Below, piece by piece: positions 34,664 to 47,200 of a DNA stretch of 64,000 nucleotides. Source of the DNA: Punctularia strigosozonata HHB-11173 SS5 (taxonomy: Eukaryota > Basidiomycota > Agaricomycetes > Corticiales > Punctulariaceae); NCBI RefSeq assembly GCF_000264995.1, contig NW_006767439.1, positions 995,573 to 1,059,572 on the forward strand, in the 5' to 3' direction. Every line of letters starts with the position of its first letter. The first letter of the stretch is position 1. A model generated the notes under the pieces. The model did no database searches and was not told the DNA's origin. It saw only the letters and a program-made list of their open reading frames with translations. Made by a program: the position numbers and the translations under genes.

Positions 34664-37600
34664 TCAGTAATTGCCAGCACCGTTGACCTTGTCTTTGAGC
34701 TGCGTAATGAACTGCTGGTAGCTCGGGAGTACGTCCGCGCGATCTTGAACGAGGCAGCTTAGCGCCCAGAGGCGGAGCGGGGGCTCGCCGTCCTCCTTGA
34801 CCACGTAAAGATGGGGGTAGTACACCCCGCGCCGCATTTCCCGCGTCTTTTGGATGACGGCGTTGACCCTCTGCGAGAAGGGGTTGTCGAGAAGGGGTAG
34901 AGTAGTCTATGACATGCGAAGTGAGCAAGAGGGTCCTATTGGGGGTACGCGTGGAAGATCACCTTGCCGCCACGGAGCACTTCGTAACTTGGTAGGTTGA
35001 ATACGTCCATGATGAGCTGCGGAACGGCATCGCGTCCAACCCAGAGGAAGATGTTCTGGCCATCTTCGATTAGGAACAGACCGTGCCTCTCAAGCCGCTC
35101 GGAAGTAAGCGGAAGTGGGGGTGGGAGGATGACGCCGTGCTCGCCCACAGTTCCGGCCTAGGACGAACGGTCAAGCGCTATGGAGATTTAAAAGGAAGAA
35201 CAACGAACCTCAGGGGGCATATTGTGCAACGAGTAAAAGTTGGGGTATATGTATGGGATGAGGAGCTGTGATGGCAAGCTCGTGAGCAACGCCTGAGCGT
35301 ACGCCCTGAGATCGGGCGGAATCTGCGCGCTCTGACGGACTCCAACCTGCGCAAGACATCGTCAGCGAAAACACAGCAAAACTAATTCGTGTGCAGCTCA
35401 CGTTCTTCAGGAGACCGAGCACCAAGACCGGCAGCATCTTCATGTTGTCGGCGATGGCGAGCTGCGCACTGGCACCCGCGCCGGCGGCAGTCATGCTGCT
35501 CTTGTACGAGATGAGGATGTCGACCATCTTCTGGAAGAGCGCATCGCGGGCGTCCTCGAGTTTGTGTGTGAGCGAGCGTTCAACGGCCTTGTTGGCAAGG
35601 AGCGTGGCGAGCGCGATTTGATCCGCGGACGCGAAAATCTCGGACATGTTGCTGGTTGTCGGCAGAGCATGCGTCACGACCCGAATACGACGTTCGCCTG
35701 AATACAATCCGCGTAGAATAAGCTTCACAAACCCCATTTTCGTCAGGATAACTTACCGTAGCAAGTGGTGTGCAGAAGGGCTGTCTGGAAGACAACGAAC
35801 GGCGAGGTGATGGTCTCCTCGATCTGCAACTCGATGGCATACGACGTGTCCTGGGGCACCGCCGGCATAGACAACAGATCGGTAGACCTGACGAAGAAAT
35901 TGCCATGGAAGGATGACATACGAAGCCCTATTTCCGACATATGAGCGGACGCTTACTTGTCTTGCGTGAGGTGTTTTGGATGGACATACCTCTCGACGCA
36001 CGGACACGCATAATACACTCCAACATTATGGGCATCGCAAGCACCTCGCCGAACTCGTGAGCAAATTTGATGGCATCCTCAGTCCGCGCGGCATTGAACG
36101 CGGGATAGAAGTATGTCTGGCCCGAAGTGTAGTGAGGTAGGCACGCTAAGAGGTAATATCATGAGTTTCAGGAGGTCATCGCTGGGAAGGAGGATTTTTA
36201 CCCAGAGAAGCAACGTCCTGGTACGACGCGCTGAAGAGGAACATGTCGACCGAGACCAGAGCACGCGAGCACTCAATCGCGAAGGTCTTGTAGAACGGCG
36301 AAGCAGCTTGAAGAAGACCGGATTCCTACACGGCAAAAGTCATTTCAGCGGTGATCTTGGAAAACTGATGGAAAGGTCATCCACCTTTGAAGTACCGAGG
36401 ATCTTAGGATCTTCACGGTTTTTAAGGGCGCCGGCACCAATGCTAGGCAAGCTAGATGACATAACCATGATCTTGCCACCAATGGGAGACTGCGGGAAGA
36501 TTGTTGAATGTATAAATGCCAGAAGGATCCGGAATGGCGTACCATGACCTTGAACCCAGCCTGGAGGGCAGGGCCGAGAGCACTGCCGATGGTGTGGTTA
36601 TCCGCGAACATATCGCTGAGGCGACCCAAGAGCACCTCAAGGGATGCGCGAGCTTCCGTGAGGTTAACAAGGAGATCGGTCGGTTTCGGCAGGAACACAT
36701 CGTCGATGTCCGAAACGACGAGCATGGTGGGGTCAGTAGTGCCGGGCTGACCGAACTTCAGTTTCCGGTCAAAACAAGCAGTCCATACAGAACTCACGGG
36801 CATGGAGAAGAAGTACAGTGAGACGTCGAAAGCGATGACGGCTACTTTCGTTCGGTTGTCCTCGTTCGGTAAACGATCGAGGTTCTCAAGGATGGTTCTG
36901 GTAGCTGTGGCGACCATACCTGAAGACCATGGTCAAAGGGATTCATCTCATCCGGGTTTATAATAAGTATGCACATACCGGACTGAATGGCGGCATGGCT
37001 GACGTCGATCAGGAAGACGTAGACAGCGGGCTGAGGTGGTCGGACCATGTACTCCGTCGGTGCGACGTATTCGACGACGGAGTTGTTAAGCTCGGCGCGC
37101 GCCCACCGGTCTCCCGGCTGATTGCGCACAGCATCCCAGTCGAACAGTTGGGGAAGCTCGTTGGACATGGAGCACATGCAGCATCGCCACCTGCAACATG
37201 CAATGTCAATACGGAATCATCCTGGACGATCCTGAATGAATCAACCTGTTGCCACCATCGATGAAAGTCACGTAGGGATTGATGTAGGCCCTACACCGAC
37301 GGCAACGCGCGATGACAGTATCCGTCACGACCGGGACAGGCTCGTCTCCGGGGTCCAGCGAACGATACGGGGTCAAGACGAGCGCCAGGGGAAGCTTCGA
37401 CTTGTTCAACAATGTAGAAGTGGTCGGGATAGCATTGAGTGTGCAGCGTTGATACGAGGGATCGGCATTCGCGTTGGGGTTCGGCGATATGGAGGCGTTG
37501 GGCGGCAGACGGATTTCAGGCGGGGGCCGTGCAAGCTCGCGAGGGTCGGGTGGGGAGGTAAGCAGGTTGGTGGTGTAGAGCTGGAACGGTTTCTGCGCCA

Positions 37601-38214
37601 TTCCCGGCTGCTGAAGCCCCATCTGACCGAACTGGTTCGCGAGCTGATCCACGGGCTGCTGGCCATACCCAGGCGCGTTGATGTACTCCGGTTCGGGCTG
37701 TTGACCGCCGTAGTAGCCGCCCTGAGTAGCTATAGACTGCTGCTGTTGGGCGGCAAACTGGTCGGGTGCTGCCAGGCCGGGAGTGAAGAGCTGGGGAGCG
37801 GCGGCAGCGGCTTGCTGTTGCGGTACTTGCCCGTATCCTGCGTCGGCGTATCCGCCGCCACCGCCGCCGCCGAGAGTGTCGCTACCGTAGTAAGCTTGCG
37901 TCTGACCTGCCGCATACTGGCGACGTTTTCCGTGATGCGTCGTCGGAGGTGGTGAGCCCGCTCCCGCGTCTATTGGCACAGCCGGACCTGGAACGGGAGG
38001 CTCCCACTGCGACTGCCCCGTCGTCGTGTCTATTCGAGGTCAGCTTAAGCTCCGTACAATGTAGAGAATGAGACACACCGATGAACACATAGCGCTGGTG
38101 CTCGGCATTCCTGCGCGTTCAAATGAGTGACGTTGCTGATATCGTGACGCGGCGGTGGGAGACGCACCATTCCGCCGCCCATCCTGGAGGCAACTGTTGC
38201 GGGGGGCTGGCCAT
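34664..38214 (-). CDS. SEC24: COPII coat subunit SEC24 with N-terminal WW domain
   Basis: The first exons are 38214-38168, 38110-38079, 38029-37246 and 37190-36979; further exons run to the stop at 34664 (their borders were not all fixed). Residues about 8-37 form a WW domain across exons 1-3: [20 protein letters not shown] then [12 protein letters not shown] Gln/Gly/Tyr-rich region follows, then the SEC24 zinc finger ([26 protein letters not shown]), the trunk ([34 protein letters not shown]), and the C-terminal gelsolin-like end ([33 protein letters not shown]). SEC24 pairs with SEC23 and selects cargo at ER exit sites. A WW domain is not part of canonical yeast or animal SEC24; it would bind Pro-rich partners (inference). 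Confidence 0.9.
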
Positions 38215-39247
38215 TAATCGACCTGGTAAGCGTTGTTGGATGGCGCGGAGGTTGGGGCGGACGAGACAAAGATTGCCAGGTCAGTGTGGGACGGCGCAGG
38301 CACTCTTGGGCAGGGCTTGGATCAATCGTGACACGTGAGCTGATGAGGTCGAGGCGGGCTTTGCTTCGTCGGTTGTCCTCGTATTTTACCGTCGCGTCTT
38401 TTTCAAGTCCTTTGCGGATCCGCAAATGATTCGACGTTGGTCGTTCAGAGTTCTCAAGCAATGATGGACACGTCTGTATGACGACTTTACTGTGGGATGG
38501 CCACGTCTACTTCTTCCGCCTTGACCGCATTCACGAGAAGTGTTATTATGCGTACTTTTGATCTAGCGTTCTGGTACGTCCACGTCTTGGACTGCGCATA
38601 GTCAACATCGACTAAAGTTATTGCGAACAGAACATCAACGAATTATATTCGAGCATTAGGCTATATACGTCTGAGTGTCGTGTGCATGAGCACTGTGTAT
38701 TGTCACTGCCGACGATGACCTCCGCGCTCCACGTACCAAGTCAAGGCCTTCTCCGTATCCCCACTCGGAAGTTCTGTTACGGTCGTGGAATAGCAATCGG
38801 TCGAGGTATCCACCTCGTGGCTTCGTTATGAAGTCGCGGGGATCCTGGACGCCTCGGCCCAAGGTCTCCGTAGAGTTGAGCGCGGTCGCGCCTGTCAGGC
38901 GAGCCGATTGCCGTGCTCGTAGTTTGGGGACAAACACTTGTACTTAGCCTGCCTTGGAAATTTTACATAGTCCCCGTGAAAGCTGCTCGTGGTATGAACG
39001 CGATCCATTCCGGAACACGCGTTGAATCAGGCGGTGTAAGCTTCGACATTGTAAACTGTGTCGACCTCGCCAGGGGAGAACCTCGGACCATCGTGAAGCC
39101 TCAACACCTGCAGCGTGCATCGATGAAGCAAACGCGCGTTTTACCTTTCGTGGCCTGCGCAAGCTGAAACATTGCGTTGCGAAGGGGATGCAGCGAGATT
39201 CATTATTGCGAATAACTGGAATGTACCGGTAAGAAACATGCGACGCG
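38215..39247. other. Intergenic with one unexplained minus-strand open frame
   Basis: Contains the promoter of SEC24 and the 3' flank of uS5m. A 93-codon minus frame at 38656-38937 has protein-like composition in its first two thirds (GRGVQDPRDFITKPRGGYLD, RLLFHDRNRTSEWGYGEGLD) followed by a possible GT donor. I could not build a start or downstream exon, so it is not called as a gene. Confidence 0.35.
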
Positions 39248-40450
39248 TCAGAAGGTCTTGAGGTCGACCAGCTTCCGGCCCCTCGCCCGCTCCACATCGC
39301 CCTTCGAGATGACGCCCGAACCCTTGTCGAGCTTGCGCCCTGGTCCGCCAATACCGTTGCCCATCGACAACGGCGCGTTGCCGGACAGGAGCATTCTGAA
39401 CGTGCCCTTGATCACGTTGAGCGGCGTCCGGCTGCCCCACACCTTCCCGCCGCAGTCCTTGATACCCGCCGCGGTGAGGATCTTGTGGATGTTAGGGTTG
39501 ACTGCGAGGCCGAATCCGACGGGTCGCGGCCGGAGGATGATCTCGGTCGAGCCGAGCTTAGTGCGCAAGGGGGTGAACAGCGTGCGCTTCTCAAATCGGG
39601 GCACGTAGTCCATGTTGCGGTAGGCCTCCTTAAACGCCATAACCTTCGCCTCCTCGCCCTCCTCGTGCTTGCCCTCGCCGTACCCGACGAGGCCGTTGCC
39701 GTTGCCCACGACGGCGAGGACCGAGAACCGCGGGCGTCGGCCCTTCTCCGTCTGCTGCACGACGCGCCGGAAGAGGACGATATATTCGTGGAGGGCTTTC
39801 TGCTGCTCCGAGGTGAAGAGCGCCTCTCGGAGCTTTTGACGAACGTCTTTGTCCTTCTGGTCGTCCTCTTCGCGATCCACCTCCTCCTGCTCCGCCCGCT
39901 CCATGGCATTCATCTGCTCAGCAATATCTTCCTCGTCACCCTCCATCTCGTCCAAAGCCGCCGCGTCGAGCGTAGCGGGCGACGCTTTGGCCTTGTCTTT
40001 CGCATCTTTCGCATAAATTTGGTCGATTGCTTGCTGCTCCGCAAGGAACATGGACGGGCTATTCCGGATAGTCACTTTCGCGCCGTACTTCATCTGCCTC
40101 CGCCCTTTCTTCTTCCTCGTAGGCGGGAAGTCCACGACCTTCGCAGAGTCCATAAGATAGTCGGGCTGCATGAGGTCCGGGAACTGGAGGTTTTCAAAGT
40201 CCTCATAGCGGTCGAACGAGCCTTTCTCCCTCTTTTGATCAAAAGAGTCTTCTGCTCGTATAGGAGTACTCCGGGGCGCTTCAGAAGAGGACGGGTCCGA
40301 GGAGGAGGGCTGGTCGGAGTACCACCGTGACGACGCGGGCAGGGCAGGATTGCGAGCCGCACGAGCTGCACGTAGACTAGAGCCGCATTGTCGTATTTGA
40401 TTCGCGCTGTATGCGGCGGGCTTGCCTACAGCTCGCGCCAGTGACTGCAT
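39248..40450 (-). CDS. MRPS5: Mitochondrial small-subunit ribosomal protein uS5m
   Basis: Single exon, 400 residues. The first 45 residues are Arg/Ala/Ser-rich and end near SSRWYSDQPSS, a typical mitochondrial presequence. A charged linker precedes the S5 N-terminal domain (RFSVLAVVGNGNGLVGYGEG), and the C-terminal S5 fold follows (ILRPRPVGFGLAVNPNIHKI, AGIKDCGGKVWGSRTPLNVI). In bacteria S5 lines the mRNA entry channel of the 30S subunit; the mitochondrial homologue is expected to do the same. It is one of the few intronless genes here. It is divergent from the PITH-domain gene, with 271 bp between start codons. Confidence 0.95.
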   Translation of the reverse strand: MQSLARAVGKPAAYSANQIRQCGSSLRAARAARNPALPASSRWYSDQPSSSDPSSSEAPRSTPIRAEDSFDQKREKGSFDRYEDFENLQFPDLMQPDYLMDSAKVVDFPPTRKKKGRRQMKYGAKVTIRNSPSMFLAEQQAIDQIYAKDAKDKAKASPATLDAAALDEMEGDEEDIAEQMNAMERAEQEEVDREEDDQKDKDVRQKLREALFTSEQQKALHEYIVLFRRVVQQTEKGRRPRFSVLAVVGNGNGLVGYGEGKHEEGEEAKVMAFKEAYRNMDYVPRFEKRTLFTPLRTKLGSTEIILRPRPVGFGLAVNPNIHKILTAAGIKDCGGKVWGSRTPLNVIKGTFRMLLSGNAPLSMGNGIGGPGRKLDKGSGVISKGDVERARGRKLVDLKTF

Positions 40451-40721
40451 GTTCGAGCGCGCGTGCTCGACCGCGACGAGTTTGGTGGCAAGAGCAAGGG
40501 AAATAGTATCCGACCGGCGGGTCCGGGTCCGGCGTCCAAATGGGGCAGGTCACGGGGAGAAATCCGCCGACGCGCCCGTTGCCGACCGCGCGTCCCGCAA
40601 TCTCCTACAGCTTCACGTCCTTGCAAGCTTGAGTTTGAACCACTGCCAGGAGGATCTCAAACGGATCGCCCTGCACATCGATTTAACCGCTGTTCAACCC
40701 TTACGGGCATTTGTCGGCTGC

Positions 40722-41724
40722 ATGTCCGAAGGCGCCGCCCAAGATAGCGCAGGCTCGAGCTCGAACGCGGCCCTGCTGTACGGAAGCAACACCGACAACC
40801 TCTACGGGGTGATCGACAGGGACAAGTTGCGTCTCATTCTAGGACTGGTCCTCCCAAAAACACACGCCGACGTTGCGTCATCTCTTTGATCTGTATCTGC
40901 ATCGCCCTGCCTGCCTCGCGCGGATTGGCCGGATGAAGCGTGCACGGCCTGAACCTGAGCGTGCCTGAGGACGCCAAAGCCGTAATCAAGAGCTGGGACG
41001 AGAGGGAGGAGACGACCAAGTTTGCGGACTCCGGCGTAGACGACCAGGTTTGTCCGAATGATGCAGTAGTTACGGTGTTATGCTCCGTGATCCTGACGAA
41101 CCTCTATGTGAAGCTGGTCATACACATCCCCTTCACCCAGAACGTCAGGATAAAGTCACTCTTACTGAAACTCGGTGCGTGCGATGATGCAATCTGCGCG
41201 GGTACATCCGATAGGCGTGCTCATGTTCCTCGTCTTACGACTTCGCGCGGGATTATAGGCAGGGGCGAGCACACACCACGCCATCTTCGCATCTACGCGA
41301 ACCGCCACACGATCGTCGACTTTGATGACGCAGAGACGATCAAACCGCACCTGAACATCAGCCTGCTAGAGGGCCAGGCCGGCGTGACGGAGTACCCGCT
41401 GCGAGTGGCCGCCTTCTCGAGCATCAACACGCTCTCGCTCTTTTTCGTACGTCAACTCCGCTCATTCACTCCATCGCTGCGCCCATAAGGGACAGCTTTA
41501 CGCAGCCGCCCGCTCACATCACATCGCTTTTATGTGTGCGCGTGCAGAGTGACGCCACGGGTGGGGAGACGACCCGCATCTATTATATCGGTTTCAAAGG
41601 CGACATCCGCGCCCCCCACAAGGACGCGAACAGCGCGCTGGAGATACCCGCGGCCAACGCAGCCGACGCACCGATCGTAGACCGGCTCGCCGAGAAAGGC
41701 AGCCAGCAGACGACCGCGCGATGA
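40722..41724 (+). CDS. PITH-domain protein (PITHD1-like)
   Basis: Five exons (40722-40825, 40939-41047, 41114-41174, 41259-41446, 41548-41724) give 212 residues, the usual PITHD1 length. After a short Ser/Ala-rich N-terminus comes DNLYGVIDRDNVHGLNLSVP, then the PITH domain: WDEREETTKFADSGVDDQ, LVIHIPFTQNVRIKSLLLKL, RIYANRHTIVDFDDAE, and YYIGFKGDIRAPHKD near the end. PITH domains bind the 26S proteasome in thioredoxin-like protein TXNL1; this family lacks the thioredoxin part. The conserved GLNL and FKGD motifs support the call. Confidence 0.93.
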
Positions 41725-43588
41725 TTCAGAAAGCGGCGTAGGCTTTTCTCGTCGACCGAGGTGCAACCGCGAGGGCCCGCGCGTTTTCTGAGATGGGCGG
41801 TGAACGTTAACCCTTGCGACCTTCGGGTAGAAGCGCGGTGCAGGGACGATGGTGTGTATGCTTCTACTTATGGAAGGAAGATGTGTGTTTTACTCGTGTA
41901 TAATGCAACAAAGAATGCCCGGACGCCGCTTTTCGACTCGACCGATCTCAGCAGCTTGGCGAAGCAGACTGTTACGCACTGGCATCTCGATATCTTCCAT
42001 CGATGACGACAGTTCGTACCCGTCGCACTGTCCATCGATGACGGTACCCCAGGAGCGGCAACGATCTTACATATATTTTACCACTGTTCAAGAACGTAAT
42101 TCTTCATAACGCTGTGTCGGCGCCAAGTATATTATGTAGATGGCGGAAAGTTCCAAGGTCGAATTCTACGTCAAAGCTCTGCATATGCAGGTTTCTAAAG
42201 TATTGATGTTACCAGGACCTGATTTATCTGGCGCTGCCCGTTATACACGAGGCATCCAGCGAAGTCCATCACAAGCGGTGATTGGACAACTAAGGCTATA
42301 AGTGGAAAAACGGGCCCACCGTGGTGGCCGCTAGGCATAAGGGAATCTCATGAATGCGGGGCACTTATTCTTGCCATCTTTCTTAGGACCATAGCACAGA
42401 ATAAAGACGGTCGGGTCCGCGGAACGACTCACAGCCAAGCATGTGCATACAAATACATACCCATCACGTGGCTCTTCCGTCTCCTCCGAGCTCAGCTGAG
42501 TTTAGTCCATTCCCTCCTTCCACGGAGCTACCTTACGATAGAAGCCTTTCTTGCCGTTATTACTTCCCATACAGCCGTATCATGAGCTCCTCTATCGTTT
42601 TGCAAGCTTTGAGTTCATTCCTGGGGCTTTCAAGCTAAGACAATAGCAGCTAGGCCTCGTTTTCACCGGTCTTCACAACGGGCCATCACGCGCGACGACG
42701 AGAGCGGTGCAACGCTCCATTCCACTTGGACGACAATCATCCTTCGTCCAGACCAGACTTCATCTCACGATTCGTGTCGCGCGCCTGTCGCCGGCGATAA
42801 TACAAGTTAGACAATGGGCAACGTGTTTGCAACGTGTCCATAAACATGCCCCATCAAAGCCCATCAGGTGCGCGCACCGAAGATCCGGGCTTCAACACGC
42901 CTTTATGCCTCTTTCACCCCGTTTCCACCCCCGATATTACAGCAGGATGCACCGCTTTTCGAGCCCATGACTTTCATTGTCAATCGATTGTGGGACGCCG
43001 TTCTGGCGTTAGAACGCTTTGTGGATGTCCAAAAGCGGACGTGAAGGCTGGTGTATGCCCTGAAAACTGCCGTAAGGCTGCTGTATCAGCGCCTCCAGCG
43101 GCTTCGCGGGGGTTGTTTCCCACTTCTCTGGCCTTCCTGCGCGGATCGAGATCCGTACGGTCCCACCGAGGCACGGCGTTCTCGCTATCTGCCTCTACTT
43201 GAGTTGCCGATCTGGAAGGTCCTTGGGGGGATCCTGCACTATATGGAACTCAAAGGATGTATACTGGGGGACGAACTTTGCACTTATCGCCGGCTCGACT
43301 TCTGATTTGCGGGGCGTGGTGGCGCTTTCCTTCAGTTGACCAAAAACAGCCCACGTTTCCGGCGTAAAGGAAGCCTCGTGTTCAACGCCAGGCAAGTCCG
43401 GCCATGACTTCCCCCTTCGCACCGGAGCGTATATGAAGGTCGGACTTCCGGCAACGGATCCTTGCCCTTTGCCTTCGCTCCTACCTTTGGCCTTGACTGC
43501 GCTTGGTACTGGTACTGGGCTTGCATATCCTGGTCATTTGCACACTACACCTCTCCCCAGCAGGATCTGACCACCGATACCATCTGCG
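41725..43588. other. Long intergenic region, no supported gene
   Basis: About 1.9 kb with only short open frames on both strands and no conserved motif. It contains the 3' flank of the PITH gene and the promoter of the kinase. Confidence 0.4.
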
Positions 43589-46282
43589 ATGCCCTCCAAA
43601 CCATCCACCCCACCGCCCGCTCTCGGGACCCTCATCGACAACGGCGCCCTCGAGCTCGTCGAGATCCTCGGCTACGGCGGCTACGGCGTCGTCTACCGTG
43701 CCGTCTCCACCGCCCCCAGCTCAAGATACGGCGGCAAACAGGAGCAGTTCGCAGTGAAGTGCCTCGTCCATTCCCAATCACCACGCCACCGCCAGCTGCA
43801 CATCCGCGAGATCACCCTGCACCGACTGGCGTCCGCGCACAAGAACGTCGTCACCCTCCACCGGGTGATCGAGGACTCCGAATACACCTACATCATCATG
43901 GACTACTGCCCCGACGGCGACCTCTTCGCCCAGATCCTTCATCAACGCAGGTATCTCGGCTACGACGCCCTCATCAAGCACGTCTTCTTGCAGCTCCTTG
44001 ACGCCGTTGAGCACTGCCATTCACTCGGTACGTAAACTTCCACGCTCGAAACGCGATTTCTCTGAAGCGCCACTTAGGCATCTACCACCGCGATCTGAAG
44101 CCGGAGAACATTCTGTGCTACGATGACGGTTTACGGATCGGCATCACCGATTTCGGCCTCGCCACGACCGACAAAACGAGCCAGGAGTTCCGAACTGGCA
44201 GTATTTACCATATGAGTCCCGGTAAGCTTCGCATATTGAACATCAAGGGCCGTCACTGACGGTTGTCTCGCAGAATGCCAAGGTGGCCGTTTTGCGCCGA
44301 CCGGTACTTATTCGCCGCTATTTAACGACATCTGGTCGCTGGGCATCATCCTGCTCAACCTCGCCACCGGCCGCAACCCATGGAAATCCGCTTCCCTCTC
44401 GTAAGTTCTCGTTCCCTGTCCATCACGAAAGTGAGTTCTGACATGCGATCGCAGGGACCCCACATTCCACGCGTACCTCCAGAGCCCCCACAACTTCCTC
44501 CCGACTGTCCTGCCCATTTCCGATGAGCTCAACGACGTCCTCATCCGCACGCTCGAGGTCGATTGGCGCAAGAGGATAACCCTCCGCGAACTGCGTCGAC
44601 AGATCCGTCTGATTGACAGCTTCTACAGCGAAGACGCTATCTTCGAGGGCAGCATGGCGCGGTGTCCGTGGGAGGCGGGCGTGGACCTTGATAGCGAGTC
44701 GGAGGAATCGGATATCCAGCCCGCGGACCCTCCGGTGCAGAAGGAGCCCGAGCACGCGCGCAAGCCAGAGCTCAAGATCAACGTCGAGGTGGCGAAGCCG
44801 GCAGAGTCGGAGCCGCCGATCCAGGTCGTGCAGGAGAAGCCGGTCACTCCGGCCGAGGTTCAGTCTTCTTGGAGTAGGGGCTCGGATTCCGACATGGTCT
44901 TCGCGGTCAATTCGGCTGTCGAGTCCGATACCACATCGTGGGCCTCCGTGGGTCATCCCACGGAAGAGGGCGAGATCGTCCAGCAGCAGCAAGTACAAGT
45001 CAGCGACTGGACCGACTACTCGCCCTCGCACACATCATGGGAGGAGGCGCACGTACGGTCATGTGCGCCGTCGCCTTCCTCTTCGAAGGCCGCGCGCTGC
45101 GGCGAGGCGCAGTGGTCGACATCTCCTACCCACACCATCTCGCAAAGGCGCTCGCCAACCTCGACCGTGCCCACCATCGTCAAAGCGGACAGCAATCCTT
45201 GGTCCTCGACGCCGTCAACAACGTACGACTCGTCGGCATCCGAATCGTCGGAGTCGTCGCCGGAGTCCATCGCGTCCCTCCCTGTCACGCCTCGCGCGAC
45301 GGACGCAATGTCCGACTCGTCGTCCATGAACTCCCTCCTCATCCCTCCTTCGAGCCGCCGCCTCACCATCGACACCGCCATCATCCAACCCGCGTATTAC
45401 GGCGACGACGAGGGCAACTATTCGCCTGAGTCATCTCTGATGCATACTGCCGTCGAGAGCTTGATTCGCTCTCCCTGGGCGTCCGGAATGGGCCCCTGGA
45501 CTGGAGCTGAGTCGTTCTATGTCGGCAGCGAGGCCTCCGGGCCTATCGCAGAAGGGAAGACACCGGTTGACTTGTTTGCCCCTCGCGGGGACTCCGCGCT
45601 GGACATCGCCATGCTCGACTCCGAGTCAGAGTCGGATTCCGATTTCGACGCCGACGACGAGGACGCCGAGCCTCGCAGCGCGACCATCGCCTCCATCCGA
45701 TCAATGTCGGGCTCGGATGCGAGCTCAGTTCCGCGCTCGGCCATCACCCTCGACCTTGCGGAAGCGACAATCACTGATGTCGAAGACACGCTGACTGCTG
45801 CCTCGCCTATGGTTATCTCACCGCGGTTTGATCAAGCTGCCGGCTCCCAGCAGCTGCTGGCGCTCCTGTCCACCCCTGCTGTCGAGCCTAGCAAGCCCTC
45901 GTCCTCCACCAGCATCATCGTCGACGAGGTCGCTCGCTCACCACAATCAGGCAAGCACCGACCTGAAAGCAAGCGTCGCGGCTCCGGGCGGTTCAATCCG
46001 ATACGCATGGCTCTCCGCTCCCTTTCTCCTCATTCGCGTTCGCGCAACTCCCGTTCCTCTTCCCGTTCATCCTCCACCCCCCGCAACGACACCTTGAAGC
46101 CGGGTGCCAGCACCGAGTTCGCCTGGACGAGCCTGACGCTGATGACCGCCCACGCACCCTCCCCACCCGACTCTTCGGTGGTGAAGCAAGTCTTCCCCCA
46201 ACACGAGCGTGGTCGCCGTCCGCTGCGCAGACGGCACAACTGGTTCGGGAGCGGCAAACTGTTCGCTGCAGGGGCTTCGTGA
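43589..46282 (+). CDS. Ran1/Ksp1-like serine/threonine protein kinase
   Basis: Four exons (43589-44027, 44078-44221, 44274-44400, 44455-46282) give 845 residues. The kinase domain spans about residues 15-320: glycine loop GYGGYGVVY, catalytic Lys in [14 protein letters not shown] (across the exon 1/2 join), DFG in [10 protein letters not shown], and HMSPEC as the APE equivalent, then [17 protein letters not shown]. All key residues are present. The C-terminal 500 residues are Ser/Asp/Glu-rich and disordered, ending in a basic Arg/Ser tail. The kinase domain resembles fungal Ran1/Pat1 and Ksp1 kinases, which link nutrient signals to growth and differentiation; substrates here are unknown. Confidence 0.93.
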
Positions 46283-47200
46283 CTAGGTCGCTGGTTCGGC
46301 CTATCTCCTCTCGAGACGTGACCACAACTCGCATCGCATTGCATTTTGGGTCTTTGTTTCTTCTTATTCGGGGTGTTATTCCATTCGGACTCTGCATCGT
46401 TCAACAGCAAGCCATCATCATCACCATCCCCACTGCAATCGTGTACCACCATTATAACAACACATCGCATCATCACCTGGAAGGCTGTTGACACATTAGA
46501 TATGTATTGTACCAGGCAGTACTGTACGACTTCCATTTCATTCCGTCGCCGCCGGTTTTAGTTCTGGTCGCGACGACGCCCTTTGATGACACTTGACGCA
46601 CCATTGTAACGCCTAAAAGACATAGCATCTTACCAATGGCATCATGATTGACGACTAGCGCATGATCAGTGTACAACAAACTCGGGCTCTAAATGCAATG
46701 CATGCAGGGTTTCATGGCTTCTGGTAAGGGCTCGTACATGGGCGTAAGTAAGCAAGTGTGTAGTGCGTTATGCAGCGGAACGTAAGTATGCGTGAAGCTG
46801 TGCGTGTATGAGCGTGATGGATGCGGATGAGGGTCCAGGTCAACGCGAGTGTGGCACGAACTAATGCAGGTATAACAGTGACTCGATGGATGTGGTGCGG
46901 CCGAAGCCGAATGGAGAACAGGAGGGAACACTATGTGAAAACTGTATGATTTGAACAGGGAACCAAGAAGAGACAATGTGTAGATGCGATATTGGATAGG
47001 ATATGAAAAACAATGCAGGGACACGTATTTGCAAGATGCCGGAACGACGGTATGGAACCTTACGACGATGACCCGGTGGAATGGAATCCTTGAGTCCTTC
47101 GGTCGATAGCTTGGCATGCACCATGCAAGATCCCTCGCGGTCCTTGCCGATTTCGAGATGAAGGTGACCGTGAGGGGATATGCAGCAAGCGAGCGCTTGG
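46283..47200. other. Convergent 3' flanks, no supported gene
   Basis: Lies between the stops of the kinase (+) and the next gene (-). Open frames are low-complexity and unsupported. Confidence 0.4.
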
